Below are positions 46,424-58,171 of a DNA stretch of 64,000 nucleotides, in pieces. This stretch comes from Anthostomella pinea (Eukaryota > Ascomycota > Sordariomycetes > Xylariales > Xylariaceae): NCBI GenBank assembly GCA_963556695.1, contig CAUWAG010000010.1, positions 5,084,001-5,148,000 of the forward strand, given 5' to 3'. The first letter of the stretch is position 1; every line of letters begins with the position of its first letter. The notes beneath the pieces were generated by a model. The model worked only from the letters and a program-made list of their open reading frames with translations. It was not told the origin of the DNA and ran no database searches. The position numbers and the translations under genes were made by a program.

Positions 46424-48302
46424 TCAGATCCAATTGCCAACAGGACCCTCGTCCGAGCACTCAGTAGTCCGAACGCCCCCTTCCAACACTGCACCACCCC
46501 CGTTGGCTCCCAATTCAGTTGTTTGTCTCTCTGCTCGTAGACTCCACAGCTCTCCATCCGCCTCGCTATCTCCCTCGGCGGGTGATGGGGTGCGTCTCAA
46601 CCACTCCGCTTCCGTCAGATGAAGCGTGCAGGATCGGTTCAGGTCCTTGTTTCCAAGCAAGGTGGCCTCGGATCCAGACGCTGGTAGATGCGTCCTGCCC
46701 GTTCGAGGCGATAGGTGAGCGACCGGCGAGTCGAATTGGATGAGCTGCCGCTCGAGGACACTGCCTGTGGTGGGAACGTAGCTAGCTGGGGATGGCAGCT
46801 CGGGCGACTGAGAAGTCTCTGTCGAACTAGGTGACATCTCGTAGTCTGACATGGAGAATCCCTCTTCTCCCCCTGGACTGCCCTTGCCGAGTTCGAGCGC
46901 CTGCATCGACTCCGAAGGTATCAGTAGCGGCTGTGCTGTGCTCAACCTGATGTCCTCGTTCTCGAAGTCTTCACTCTCGACGTACTGCTTCAGGGAAGGG
47001 GTCAACGATGGGCAGTTCGATCGAAGTGACGACACAGATGACCGCCTTGACTGCGACTTTGGGAGTTCAGGAAGTGGTCTCTGCAGGATCTCAGCCGTGA
47101 TCTCATCCTTTGGAGCTTTGCCGCGTGGCACAGTTGAGGCGTGTGCTGCAGATGGCGCCGACAGTCTCGGGGGGCTCCTCAGGAAATACTGCTCCAGCTT
47201 CGGTGCCGTGCATGGCTCCGAAACGGCAATATTCACGGTTCTGATCTCCTTGTCAAAAACCTGGGCATCAAGAGACTCGACACCGAAAGCGAATGGCCGT
47301 GCAAGCGGGTACACCTGATCGGTTCCAGGCGTTCCCCGGCCAGGTATCACCGGCGGACTGCACTGATTCATGGATGCAGGTCGAAGTCTGGCATCGGGTT
47401 GAGGCATGAGATTGAGGTCCTCGAGGTACTTGATCGACTTGTAATGGAAGCAGAACGTCGCGTAAGGCGAGTCCCTAGCATCGATCAGGTAGTACTGGTA
47501 GTAAGTGGCGTCTTGAGGGTTGTCGAGTAAGCCGCCACTGGGTGAGCTACAGAGCATTAGCCAAAGCTTAGCAGAGGATTGTACGGCCGAAGAGCGAGGA
47601 ATGAGGCTTACGCGATGCCATGGCGCTCCTGACTAGCCCATACCTCGGGCTTGGTGGCAGTACGCTTTCGTCCTGCACTGCGGAAGACCTGAACCTCTAT
47701 CAGGCCGCCGTCCTCTCCGACAGACGACTTCTTGTCGATGCCGAGCATGAAATGGAAGTATCTCGTCTCTAAACCGGCGGCTCCCACGTCAACGTCACCC
47801 CCGAGGCTTTCCATCCATCTTTCGCCTACTTCACAGAGAGACTTGTGCACGGCGCCCGTGGTGGCACTCTTGGTGTCGAGACCCCATGATGTGATGGGTC
47901 GACCATTCATGATCATCTTGAAGAAGATGCATCTCGAAGGTGGTGGGGACTGATGGATCTGGTACCGCAAGTAGAATTGCTTTCCTGTGCAGGATCAAGA
48001 GTCAATGAGCGAGTGGTCCAGCAAGAGCGGATGCGGCTGGGGAATCAGGACTGACCGGGCAACGAAGGGACGTAGACAGACACTCGGGGGTTAACCTTCT
48101 GACGGGTCGGATCAGCGGCCTCGGAAGCGGTAGGCGATGTGGACGAATTCGGGCTCAGATGGCGGCGGTTGGCGAGATTGTCGACGGTGGTGCCAGCCTT
48201 CCGAAGGCGGACGGAGGCGCTGTCGGGATGAGGATACTCGGGCAGCTTCTGAGCTTCACGGCTGGCGACGACGCAAATCTCGATTCCGCGAAAGAAAGGC
48301 AT
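46424..48302 (-). CDS. Conserved-looking fungal protein with N-terminal beta-rich domain, function unknown
   Basis: Three exons, 48302..48056, 47984..47612 and 47546..46424 (introns 71 and 65 bp), give 580 residues. The N-terminal 240 residues look like a folded, beta-rich domain: FFRGIEICVVASREAQKLPE, VSVYVPSLPGKQFYLRYQIH, IFFKMIMNGRPITSWGLDT and LIEVQVFRSAGRKR. This is reminiscent of uncharacterised domains common in Pezizomycotina (DUF7918-like), which I cannot confirm. The remaining 340 residues are Ser/Pro-rich and disordered with many possible phosphosites (PLPELPKSQSRRSSVSSLRS). Both splice junctions fall in the ordered part and restore continuous beta-strand-like sequence. No signal peptide or membrane segment. 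No function is proposed. Confidence 0.72.
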
Positions 48303-49107
48303 CTTGACAGGAACGACATCAACAGAATCATACAGTCCAACAGCTTTCGCCCATCAAGGGCTCGACAAGACGATATGACAACAGCAACAAAAGAGGCCGC
48401 ATGGGCGAGTCTCCCGATGTGGGCGACAGATGCAACGAACAGTAATCAGGGTGCGAATAAAGGGGAACAGGAGACGACGCCAATGTCCAGGTGCAATGTG
48501 CAAGGTGCACCACGAGACGGGGAGTGCAAGACCAAAATGGGTATAAGCGGTCGTAGTTTCCCAAGCAGCCAAACAAGAAAGTTGAGCAGGCGCTCCTGCC
48601 TCAGGCGCGCAAGTTTTGGTAGTCCTCTCTTGGGCCTTGGTCGGAAAAAGTATAGTAGACAGCCCTGGAGAGCAGCAGGTGCCTGTAAATCATCAATCAA
48701 CTCTCGGTACCAGGGGAATCATTTCGCATCACAGTAGAAGTAGTAGAAGTAGAGGAGTGCACAAACTATAGGCATGGTGAATTGCTGTCGCGGGGCAACG
48801 CAACCCAGCAGGACTCAATACTTGTACGTTCAATGACAAGATAACCTTGCTGTACCGACCTCAGTCTGTTGATATGCGGTCAACCACAGAATGTCTGCGT
48901 ATCAAGGATACTCGCCTGATTCTGGGTGACCCATACTCCCTCCCACCTACGACCTGATACTCTCCGCGGGAGTCCATCCGAGCCAGCACATCACACCATG
49001 ACATAAACGGCATGGAGCTGTCAAACATATAATGGGTTGGCCTCTTTATTCCTCACGCTGAAGACATGTATGTACAGACGGGTGTCGAGTTGAGGTTGGT
49101 TCGCGAC
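48303..49107. other. Intergenic region, unknown protein / NDUFS5
   Basis: About 800 bp with the promoter of the 580-residue protein and the 3' UTR of NDUFS5, both on the minus strand. No further gene is supported. Confidence 0.5.
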
Positions 49108-49522
49108 TCATCCGCCGAGGACTTTCTTGGTGTCCTCCTCCTTGTCCAGCAAGCCTAGGTTTCTTATTTGACCTGCGCTGGGCGCATTCTCCCGCGCCGA
49201 AGAGGCTTCGGCTTTTCTGTAGGCAGCTTGCATTGCCCTTACTCTCGCGGCCTGTCCCGGGTTAGCAGGTTGCTTGTGGTGGGTGGCTCGGGAAGGCAGC
49301 GGACCTCTTTCTTGTGGTGCAAGCATTCGTAGTAGTCCTCCAGCATGGGTGCACACTTCTTCTTCCCCGAGTCGTCCTCGGCGGATGTGTTGACGACGTA
49401 GCAGGCCAGAACCTCCTGCCAGAAGGGAAAGCATCGCCCGGGGCCTAAGCTGCCAGTCAGTTGTGCTGGTGGTAACGTGGCGGAGGACACAGACCTCCGT
49501 GCAGACCGTATCCGGATGCCAT
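49108..49522 (-). CDS. NDUFS5: Complex I accessory subunit NDUFS5 (twin CX9C)
   Basis: Three exons, 49522..49495, 49444..49305 and 49251..49108, give 103 residues. NDUFS5 is a small subunit of mitochondrial NADH:ubiquinone oxidoreductase facing the intermembrane space. The twin CX9C motif is complete: CFPFWQEVLAC and CAPMLEDYYEC, each with nine residues between cysteines, which marks import through the Mia40 disulfide relay. The fungal C-terminus APSAGQIRNLGLLDKEEDTK follows. Introns are 50 bp and 53 bp. Intron 1 ends at the CTTAG acceptor (49445), not the earlier GGCAG, because only that restores GGPGRCF. Unspliced frames here are misleading. It is divergent from Sec39 with 475 bp between starts. 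Confidence 0.9.
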
Positions 49523-49997
49523 GACGGGCTACTAGTGGGTTGTATGCGTCTTCGTCTTCGTCGTCGTCGGCGGGTGGGCAGGAGCTGAACTGCGCGCTCA
49601 ATGGGCGTTGCTGGGGCTGATTGTCTAATGTCAACGGGAGAGGTTTGGAGGTGATGTTGAAGCCACAGTCGAAGCAGCTGCTAGCAGGGGATGTCGGACT
49701 CCACTTAAACAGTGGCTACGGAAGCTCTGAATGGCCAATGGCCTGTACCTTCAACTAAACCGACCCCCTGCCGTGGACGTACTGTGCGCATCCCAGTGAT
49801 GCACGTCATTACCTTAACACGTTGAAGCTCTCCAAGCTCAAGTTGGAGCTTCCCACTTTGTGACCAGCAAGCAGTACAACTCCAAGTTCCACGTTTCAAG
49901 CACCGACAAACAGCCGCGAAGTCAGATTTTGTCTGTTCTTCCTGTCCACCACCCTGGTCAACCCTAAATCCATAGGCATGCACGAGACTCTTGCACA
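49523..49997. promoter_or_regulatory. Bidirectional promoter region, NDUFS5 / Sec39
   Basis: Only 475 bp separate two divergent start codons, so the promoters must share this interval. No defined factor site is claimed. Confidence 0.55.
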
Positions 49998-52827
49998 ATG
50001 ACGAGCCAGCTCTCTCCACCGCGCATCCTCCTCCTCGCCGTACACTTGGCCACCAGATCCGATGTCGACGGCTTGACTGCGCTCGCAGCCAAACACACCA
50101 AAGTCCTGCGAGAAGACCTCCTCCTCCGCATTCTTCTCACCTGCCTGCCCGAGACCCTCAGGTCAGCCGATTATGTCGGCCTCATCGAGCGTATCGAGTC
50201 TGGCAGTCTGGACGTTGACAGCGAACGGCTCCGAGAAGTCGACTGTTCCTCCGTACAAGATATAACCGACGACGAGGCTGCAAAGAAAGTCCGCCGCCTG
50301 CGCCTGCTGCCACTAGCATGGGAGCACGCCCCGCAAGACGCCCTGCAAGATCCCCTGTCTCTCTTTCTTATACGGCGCGCCCATCGCGTCGACGAAGAGG
50401 CTGGGCTGCTTACCCAGCTGCCCGAACTGATTGTCCCCTTCCTCGATCACGTGCCCTGTATCCGGACATGGATGATCTCGGCCCTCCTCCCCTTGCTGCG
50501 CCGGAACCACGAATATTACCCACACGACCCCCTGACTCAGACCCTCTCCGCCTTTGAACGACTGGACCACCCCACTGCTGTCGCCCTGCTGCTCTCCCAG
50601 ACTGGTGCTCGCGAAGAAGACTTGCCACATATTGGGAGAGACTTGCGTGGCCTGATAGGCCCGTGGCTGTATAACGATGCGAGATGGGCCCAGGAACGTG
50701 GGAAGGATCCTCCGTCCGAGAATATCTGTCCGGCATGGGAAGAGGTCCTTGAGTGGCTCACTTCCCAGGCCTCGAGGTCGTGGAAGGTTGCCGTCAAGGC
50801 CTTTGATCAGTGGGACGGCCCAGCCGACATTGACCTGGGCGGCTATGGCTCCATGTGGCTTGACGACGAACAACAGGGACTTCTCGAGCAAAGGTACGCC
50901 CGCGCCGCGCTGGCCTCGGCATATCTAATCCCAGAAGCATCCATCGACGCTCTGTCTGGCGTCAATAGCATCATTACAAAAATCATGGCTCTGATGGATC
51001 AGGACCCGTGTCCCACCTTGCAAGTCGCCTCGTCTCTGCTCCCACCCTTCGCCGACGTAGAGAGCGAGCACATCCTCTCAACCAAGAATGCTACTTACAT
51101 GCGGAATGACCTGCTCAACGAATCCAACCCTCTGACTACACCTAAGAAATCCTCCACTCAGCTTCTACACGTTCTAACGCTCAGTGCCTTCATCCTGACG
51201 AAAGCTGGCGCCCCCTGTAGTGTGCGAAGGGCGGGAGAGCTGGCTTTCCTGCAAGATGAACGGGAACAGATAGCAGAGGCTGTCAGATTCATCCATTCGC
51301 TGAGCAACAACGGTCCGAAGAATGATGACAAGTACTGGATAAGCGCCCGGAATGAGCTGCTGTGGTTGCGAGACTGGGGTGCCGAGGAAGCTTCCGGCTC
51401 GTCGCATTTTCGCATACGAGGAGTCTTTGGTCAACTGCGGAGAGACTTCCTGGAGACTGAGTGTCTGAAAGCCTTTATCTCTAATACTCGTAGGTTCCAG
51501 CAGCTTGTCTTACCCCAGTTGCGTAAACTAAGTTCCTATAGGCTATTCACTGGCAAGGTCTATATATGAAGACTCGCCCGAGTGTCCTCTCAGCGACCAG
51601 ATACTGCGCGACACCATCATTGCAGCATCCATGAACGCATATGATAACGCTTCTAATCTTCATCGTGGGCGCGGTGGTCTGTTGAAATGTAACGACATGT
51701 AAGTCTGCCTCGCCGCATCCAGGAGACTCCGTATTAACAAGTAATGGCACAGTCTCCAAGCATTTCCCAAGACGTTAGGGGAAAAGCATCCAGAGCCGAG
51801 GCGCATCGAAGCCTTGCTCAGGGCCAGCCATGCCTTGAGCGAGTATCGTCTCGTGCTGAAGAAAGGGGAGCCCTTCACGCCTGTGGTTCTACGGGTGCAC
51901 ACAGACCCCGTCTCGATTGTTGGAAAAGTTCTTGAGCAAAACCCAAAGAGTTATACTCGTGTCCAGGACTTCCTGGAGATCGGATCCAACATGGTGGATG
52001 CTGGACTACTAGCCAGTGACCAGCCTGGCAAGTCAAGCACCGCTTCGAATGAGACTTCTGTGCAACATGACATCGTCAAGAGGCGCATCATGGCCATGTG
52101 CGTGGACGCTGCCCTCACCGAGGATGACTTTGAGACGGCATATTCTTATGTCGTAAACCGTCTCGCCTCAATCGCTGGCCCCGTCACCTCGACGACTGCT
52201 CCAGCTGTTGCTGATGACTACTCCTGGAAAGCGGCCTTGCAGGCGGGTAAGTATCGTCGCACGGCCCGGACCATCAGACCAACACACATTGGAACTGCTA
52301 GTGGTAATCTCGATATCAGACACTTGGAGCAGAGGATCGAGTGCTTATCAACAGCACTTCGCATTGCTCCTCCAACAACCCTCCAGGAGATCCTAAACGT
52401 CTTCCGCAAATGTGAAGAGGAGCTCAACGCCGCTGTCAAGGCCGAAGAAGCACAGGAATCAGCTTGGGACGATCAAGGGGACATCCAAGCCATGCCCGGC
52501 GCCTTCAGTAGTATAGTCCCCGCTGGAGTGGTCAGAAACACGGGTGCAAGGTCCTCACGACAAGCTGAGGAGGCGCCCATGTCACTCTTTGATCTGTCCA
52601 AAGCGAGCATGGCGCGAGCGCAGCGCAACTTCTCGGCGCTGGCGAGTTTGCAACGTAGTGAGCATGCCAGATCGGATGATGTATACAGCGAAACGGACGA
52701 AGCTTCAGGCCAGCCGCGCACGCGGAAGAGAGACCAGCTCAGAGAGGCCGCCGTGGGAACCTTGGCGTCTGGTGTTGGTTGGCTGATTGGAGCTCAGCCG
52801 GCGGCTAGGACAGCGGACAAGGAGTGA
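49998..52827 (+). CDS. SEC39: Sec39-domain protein (Dsl1/NRZ tethering complex)
   Basis: Three exons, 49998..51489, 51542..51698 and 51753..52827, give 907 residues. Sec39 with Dsl1 and Tip20 tethers COPI vesicles arriving from the Golgi to the ER. The chain is almost wholly alpha-helical repeats: ILLLAVHLATRSDVDGLTAL, LLRILLTCLPETLRSADYVG and LLEPRRIEALLR-like helices later. Exon 3 begins LQAFPKTLGEKHPEPRRIEA and includes YTRVQDFLEIGSNMVDAGL and RRIMAMCVDAALTEDDFETA. The C-terminus is disordered. Introns of 52 and 54 bp have GTAGGT and GTAAGT donors; exon 2 restores RYSLARSIYEDSPECPL. Assignment rests on the Sec39-like pattern and length, since the family diverges fast. Confidence 0.78.
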
Positions 52828-53382
52828 ACATCGTATATGTCATGAAGCGACGGAGGATTTGATGTAGCATCACGACTCGGAGGAGGCATTTCGTACAAAT
52901 CACAGACATCGACAGGGCTTGTGACCAATGAGAATGAGTATTGAGTGAACGCATGAATATGGCCAATTGAATACTGCATGCATATCGTATAGGTACTGTT
53001 CTTGTTTTCGTGCTCTTGAGGTGCAATGAAATACAGTCCGAGTGGGTCCTTCGGAGGCTTCACTGAGCGCAAGGGCAAGGTGTTGTCATGAGGGGTTCAA
53101 AGCCCTCCTTCCTTCCCTAGATTGTCAACAGACAGGACTGGACATGGCACTCTCACTACATGGAAATACGTGATGGTATGTAGGCTTCGGATGTTCTTCC
53201 GCATAGGGGAGTTCATGCCAACAAAGTGAGCACCTGGGCTGACCACCTCATCCCCACGATCGAACCAGGTCTATTCGTCACATGAGCACCGTCGACGACG
53301 CATTGATTAGTAGAGAAATACGTGATGAACACCAGTTCGAGGTGTTCAAATCGCCTTTTATTGATGCAACGTCTTATCGGAT
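52828..53382. other. Convergent region, Sec39 / AP-1 gamma
   Basis: About 550 bp of presumed 3' UTRs. A tRNA-like GGTTCGATC word on the minus strand near 53262 was examined and rejected. No gene seen. Confidence 0.5.
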
Positions 53383-56135
53383 TCACAAAGGTTCCGTCCA
53401 TTTTACTTGGTCCATGACCTGGCCAGCCGACGGATGCGAATAGCCAATTCTCAACATTAACCGGAGGGGCTGAAGCACAACGTTAGCAAATCAGGAGCGA
53501 AAATGCATCTGTAACGACATGATAGACTTACCCCTTTGCTTCCCGTAATCCTCATGACCTGGGTTGCTTCCATGCCGGCGGCAATGTCTGCACTGGTAAT
53601 ACTCATGAGTTGAAGCTTCTGGGATTTCGGTACAGCGGCCTGGAGGCCCACGTTGGAGAGCAGAGACCCGGAAGAGTTCCGGAAGCGGGCCATAACCTGT
53701 ATCGCCCCTTCGGCGTTCCGCTGCAGCTGCAGCGTGACGTTCAGACCATTTCCGTCATAGCAAGGGAGGGCAGCAGGGGCGGGAGCTGCTGCTGGTTGTT
53801 GAGGTGGGGGAGAGCCGACGGATCCAAACATGTCTAAGCCAGAGCTGGCAGGGGCAGGGCTCGGGGCTGAAGGTGTCGGACCTTGTGAGAAGAGATCCAT
53901 GATGGACGCAGCGTTGCCCTGTTGGGGCGCTGGTGAAGTGGCGGTAGGCGGTGAGGTAGACCCTCCAAGTATATCAGCCAGAAGATCAGTGTTGGTCGGC
54001 GCACCATTCGTTGGCGAAGCGATGGGCGTCGAGGTACTGTCTCCCATGAGATCAAGCAAATCTTGGTCTGTTGTTGGCTTCGCGATGAGCTTTGATTTGC
54101 GGTTGGCTCCCTTCTTGGTCTTCTTGGTAGCTTCGCCAAGAACCCTGGATTCTTCTCTGATTTGCGGCGGCGGCATCTTCTCGAGAACGCCCCGGCGTAT
54201 CTCGTCGTAGGAGAACAAGTTGCCGTACTCGACTGCTCGCTGCTGGACTTCAACATCCAAGCTAGTCTGGTGAGTCTGCAAAAGATGTCGCACACGCTCG
54301 ACCTGAGACCCGTCCGAGAGCCTCGTGCTGAGCTTGATGAGAGCCGTGACTATGTATTCGGTGGTTATTTGCGTCACGTAACTGCTGTTCAATATGGTGT
54401 TGAACAGGTCGATGATCTCGTGTTCTTTGACTTCCTTCACCAACTCCTCTTCGTACTGGCCTCCTCTCAATAATGAGTCTCCATACTCTCCTATGCACCA
54501 GGCGCCGGCCTGGGTCAAGCTCTCCTGGGTTATGTCTTTCTTCAAGTTATTGTATAGTTTCTGGACAGCATACGTCTGGAGTTCCGAGGTCGTAGCTACC
54601 AGCCGAACAAAGGAGGCCATGATGGGCTCTTTGACGTAGTTTCCAGCAAGCGTCAGCACCCGCAACATGGTATCGATCTGCCAGCGCTTGTTGGGGGAAT
54701 ATCGATCGGCTGCAATACCGATCTGGCTCGTCATGCTGGGCTTGAACTCGTTGTCGGCGACCTCCAAGAACGCAAGCAACTCACGAATGAGAACACGGAC
54801 GTTGCTCTCATTGATCAAAGTAAAGCTTAGATCGAGAGCACGCCTCCGTATACTGATGTCGGGGTCTCTCAAACATTCTAGAATCGTGTTCCGGTGACGT
54901 TGAACCGCGTTTGGTTCAATGGCGACGACCTTGATCAATGTGTTCAGGGCAACGTATCTGATGTTGTTGTCCCGATTGGTAAGGAACTTGCCGAGAATGT
55001 TCACGCCCAGCACCCTGAGACCCGAATCGGCCTCGATGTCCAGAATGGTCCGGACGGCTTCGTACAGGATGGAGTTGCCAACGTTCTTGGACGAGTCGGT
55101 GTTGGTGGCGACCTGCGCGAGGATGTCGTTGATTTGCTCGGTGCCATCAGCATCGCCGAGAACAAGCACGCGCAGGAGACGAAGTATCTTGACCTGCAGG
55201 AAAGGGTCCGTAATGCCGGTGACATCATGTTCAGGGGCGTAGCCAGAGGTGGCGAGGCCCTTGAGAGTCCTCACCAGTACTGGTATGAATGGCTTAAACT
55301 TTTCGATGATACCCTCATCGGTACCCTCCTCCTCTTCGGCTTCGCACATACTGGTGATCAGGGTCAGGCCGCACAGCAACACGCCGTGGTTCCTATCCGA
55401 CAGAAGCTGAGAGGCCTTCTCGACGAAATGCTCCTGTAAGTCGGGGACCTTGCGGCATATTCGCATGGCGCAGAGGGCGGCTTTCCTCCGAATATAGGGG
55501 TTGGCGGTAGATACTAAGGTCTCGATTTCGGGAAACAGGTCGCGTGACATCTCGACGGAAGCGATATTGCCAAGGGTGCCGAGGGCTAGACCGACGACAT
55601 ATTGATTGGAATGCCCTAGGTCGCTAAGCGAACACAAGCGAGGTCAGTCCAGCACGACGTGATGCCGAGCTTGCAGGAATAGCCACGTACTTCTTGAGTG
55701 AGTTGGTGACCAGGGTGAGCACCTCCTGGTTTTCATCCAACAGCAGACTGGTTGCCAGATGTCCAAGGCGCTTGTCTGCAAAGCGCGGCGAGGCGAGCAG
55801 CTTGATGCATTCTATCTGACCGAAGTGTGTCCTCTCGCCCAGAGTGAATAGATACAGTAGCTTGGCGACGTTGTTACGCCTGTCAATATGGGGTCAGCCT
55901 CGCTTCCCGGCAGGCGGCCCCCGGATTATGGTGCGCACCTCACGTTATGGTCGTGGCTCTCCTCGCGGAAACTCGCCCTGATAGCGGCGCTCTCCTTCTG
56001 GATGACGGCTCGTTCGTCGGCGATGGTCTTTGCCGCTCGCACATTGCGGATGAATTGCTTTACTAAAGACGCGCACATTCAGTGTGTGGCATGGCCAAGC
56101 CAGGGGACAGCTTGGCTCGACTTACAAGAACTCAT
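53383..56135 (-). CDS. APL4: AP-1 clathrin adaptor, gamma-adaptin large subunit
   Basis: Five exons, 56135..56126, 56062..55939, 55879..55691, 55623..53532 and 53469..53383, give 833 residues. Gamma-adaptin is a large subunit of AP-1, which with Arf1 recruits clathrin at trans-Golgi and endosomes. The first exon contributes only MSS and one base; splicing gives [20 protein letters not shown], the diagnostic N-terminus. The armadillo-like trunk runs to about residue 590 ([40 protein letters not shown]). A Pro/Ala/Thr hinge with DLLDLM and DLLADIL clathrin-box-like words follows, then the ear ([15 protein letters not shown]). The last 28 residues ([17 protein letters not shown] to WTEPL) need the final intron removed; without it the protein ends early in intron-coded sequence. 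Confidence 0.95.
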
Positions 56136-57007
56136 GGTGCAAGACTGCGGGCCCTAGAAGGGCCTATTGACGTAGTATGGCCAGCTTGAGAGGGGTGCGG
56201 ACGGGGAGCGTCGAATTGGTGTTCCAAGGTGTTCGTAGGGTTCGTTGTGGCATGTGGTCTGGCCTCGATTGTTCGGATGTCGTCGATTCAAGGCAGAGTA
56301 CGGAGCAGTAGCATGGCGCTTTCAGGCATGAGCAGCCAAAGGAGGTGTGGTGCAGGTGGCATGGCAGTCCAGACTGCCCAGGAGGGCTGGCCCGGGCCCG
56401 CTGGAGGTCCACGCCCTCCAGCCACGGTGGGATATCGGATGGAGCGATTATCCGGGGGCAATAATGTGGCTTGTTCACTGTCCACAACCTCTGTGGCTGG
56501 TGTCAATTGCACCTGGCCAGCCGGCGTGATTGATAGGTAACACGGCGCTGCATCTCGGAGAATTTTACCAATCGCGTCTGGCGGGTTAGTCACGAACCTG
56601 CCAAAGTTCCAACGGTTCAGGAGCCGCGTCGGCACCCGGACAGACATCTGCCCGTGGCGGCGTCTATGCTTTTTGCGGTTGACCTAAGACATCGGGGACG
56701 GGACAAACCGATGCGAAAGCTATGCAATAGAATGGTGATTTCCGTTGCGAGCTGGGTATGATAGGTCATCAGTTTCAGCCTGTGTCAAAGTACAAGGGGG
56801 TGTGCTGTGGAAGTCCATGAATACCAATTCGGGAACAAAAGCTCCCGAACTCCGTAAAGAAGAGGAGGGCGTCTTATGTATAAAAGCCGACCTCCACTCA
56901 TACCTAGGTAGGTACTTGAAAACCAGACCTCGAAATCACAAATAACGAATCCAAAGAGACCAATTCAACTTATCAGCCTATTTGAGACCATCAACACATC
57001 CGTCAAC
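56136..57007. other. Divergent promoter region, AP-1 gamma / MGST
   Basis: About 870 bp with the promoters of two divergent genes. A perfect TACCTAGGTA palindrome lies at 56901-56910, about 100 bp upstream of the MGST start. No gene seen. Confidence 0.5.
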
Positions 57008-57607
57008 ATGTCTGTCGTACTGGAGCTTCCCCGAGAATATGGGTAAGTCGACTCCAGCTTCCAACCAACAACATCCCCACACCATGCATGCCTCCGTACG
57101 CCATAATGTTACCAGGATCCCCGACCCAATCAATCAGACCCAGACAGAGTCACAGAGTCACAGACAGGCTAACCACCCGTGTTACACAACAGCTACGTCC
57201 TCGCCGTCGCCGCCTCGTCCCTCTTCATCAACACCTACCACTTCCTGCTGACGGCGAAAGCCCGCGGCGCCAGCGGCATCACCTACCCGACCCCTTACGC
57301 GTCGCAGGAGCAGGCCGACAAAAACCCCAAGGCCTACGCCTTCAACGTCGCCCAGCGCGCCCACTCCAACTACACCGAGAACCAGGCCCCGTTCCTGACC
57401 GCGCTGCTGATTGCGGGCCTGCGCTTCCCGACCCCGAGCGCCTGGCTCGGCGGCGTATGGGTCGCCGCCCGCGTCTGGTACGCCGCCGGCTACACCTCGA
57501 TGGGTCCGCCCGGGCGCGTCGGCGGCTTCGTCACCTCGGCGGCGATCGATTTTGCGCTCAAGGTCATGGCTGTTGTCACGGGCTATAAGCTGGCGCAGGG
57601 CCTGTAA
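57008..57607 (+). CDS. MGST3: Microsomal glutathione S-transferase 3-like (MAPEG family)
   Basis: Two exons, 57008..57042 and 57193..57607, with a 150-bp intron, give 149 residues, the usual MAPEG length. Members conjugate glutathione or reduce lipid peroxides at ER and outer mitochondrial membranes. The start MSVVLELPREYGYVLAVAAS places a first membrane helix after a short head. AFNVAQRAHSNYTENQAPFL is the MGST3-type active-site segment that binds glutathione, and further helices are LTALLIAGLRFP and FALKVMAVVTGYKLA. Only the spliced form supplies the first eleven residues; the main exon alone lacks an ATG before its first helix. The second exon is GC-rich, with strong C-ending codon bias, unlike its flanks. 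Confidence 0.9.
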
Positions 57608-58171
57608 GAAGATGCGGAGGGGCCTGGTCGGCATTTCGTTGGCACAAACGTAGTCGGATGGAGCGAGCAGAAGCTGTGTATACTCTAGACTAGAAATAAT
57701 CTCTCTACTGACTAAATTTCACTTGCAAAAATTGAATTTATACTTGTACGAGCCAAGGTGTCACACGTGACCCGATGGGCTTGGGAGAGGGGCCGCGAGT
57801 CCAGCCTTTCCCCTATTCTCCTATTATGCAGGCATACCGTCTTAGGCCCAACTGGAGCCGCTAAATGCAGAGAACCGACCCAATGCTTCGCACGAGACCA
57901 CCTATACAACCCAACTTGGCAAAAGACCGCAACGCCAAACGCTCGAATACACCCGACTCAGCCCTCATAAGTCTCCGTACGCGCCATGTTACCAAGACTC
58001 CAGATCACCCATGGAAATTTCGAAATAATGGAATAAGCATACAGGAATAAGCATTTCAACTTTGATACGCCACTCCCAATGCTTATTCCGTGGTGCTTAT
58101 TCCAATTCGATAAATTTACCGTTGTTTGCTGGACGGGTGGTCTGACATGATGCAAGACAATTCTTTTCCTC
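57608..58171. other. Convergent intergenic region, MGST / ECM14
   Basis: About 560 bp of presumed 3' UTRs. It contains a GGAATAAGCAT-like word repeated near 58030-58050, with reverse copies near 58080-58100. No gene seen. Confidence 0.5.

Noticed and set aside
49108..49634. Two overlapping minus-strand frames (131 and 108 codons) as separate genes
   Set aside because: They are unspliced views of NDUFS5. Three short exons give a complete twin CX9C protein.
53200..53300. Possible tRNA on the minus strand (GGTTCGATC T-loop-like word near 53262)
   Set aside because: The expected T-stem does not pair and I could not place an acceptor stem, D-arm or anticodon arm around it.
53457..53531. Gamma-adaptin ending at 53457
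   Set aside because: That end reads through an intron with a GTAAGT donor. Splicing yields the expected ear C-terminus and a stop at 53383.
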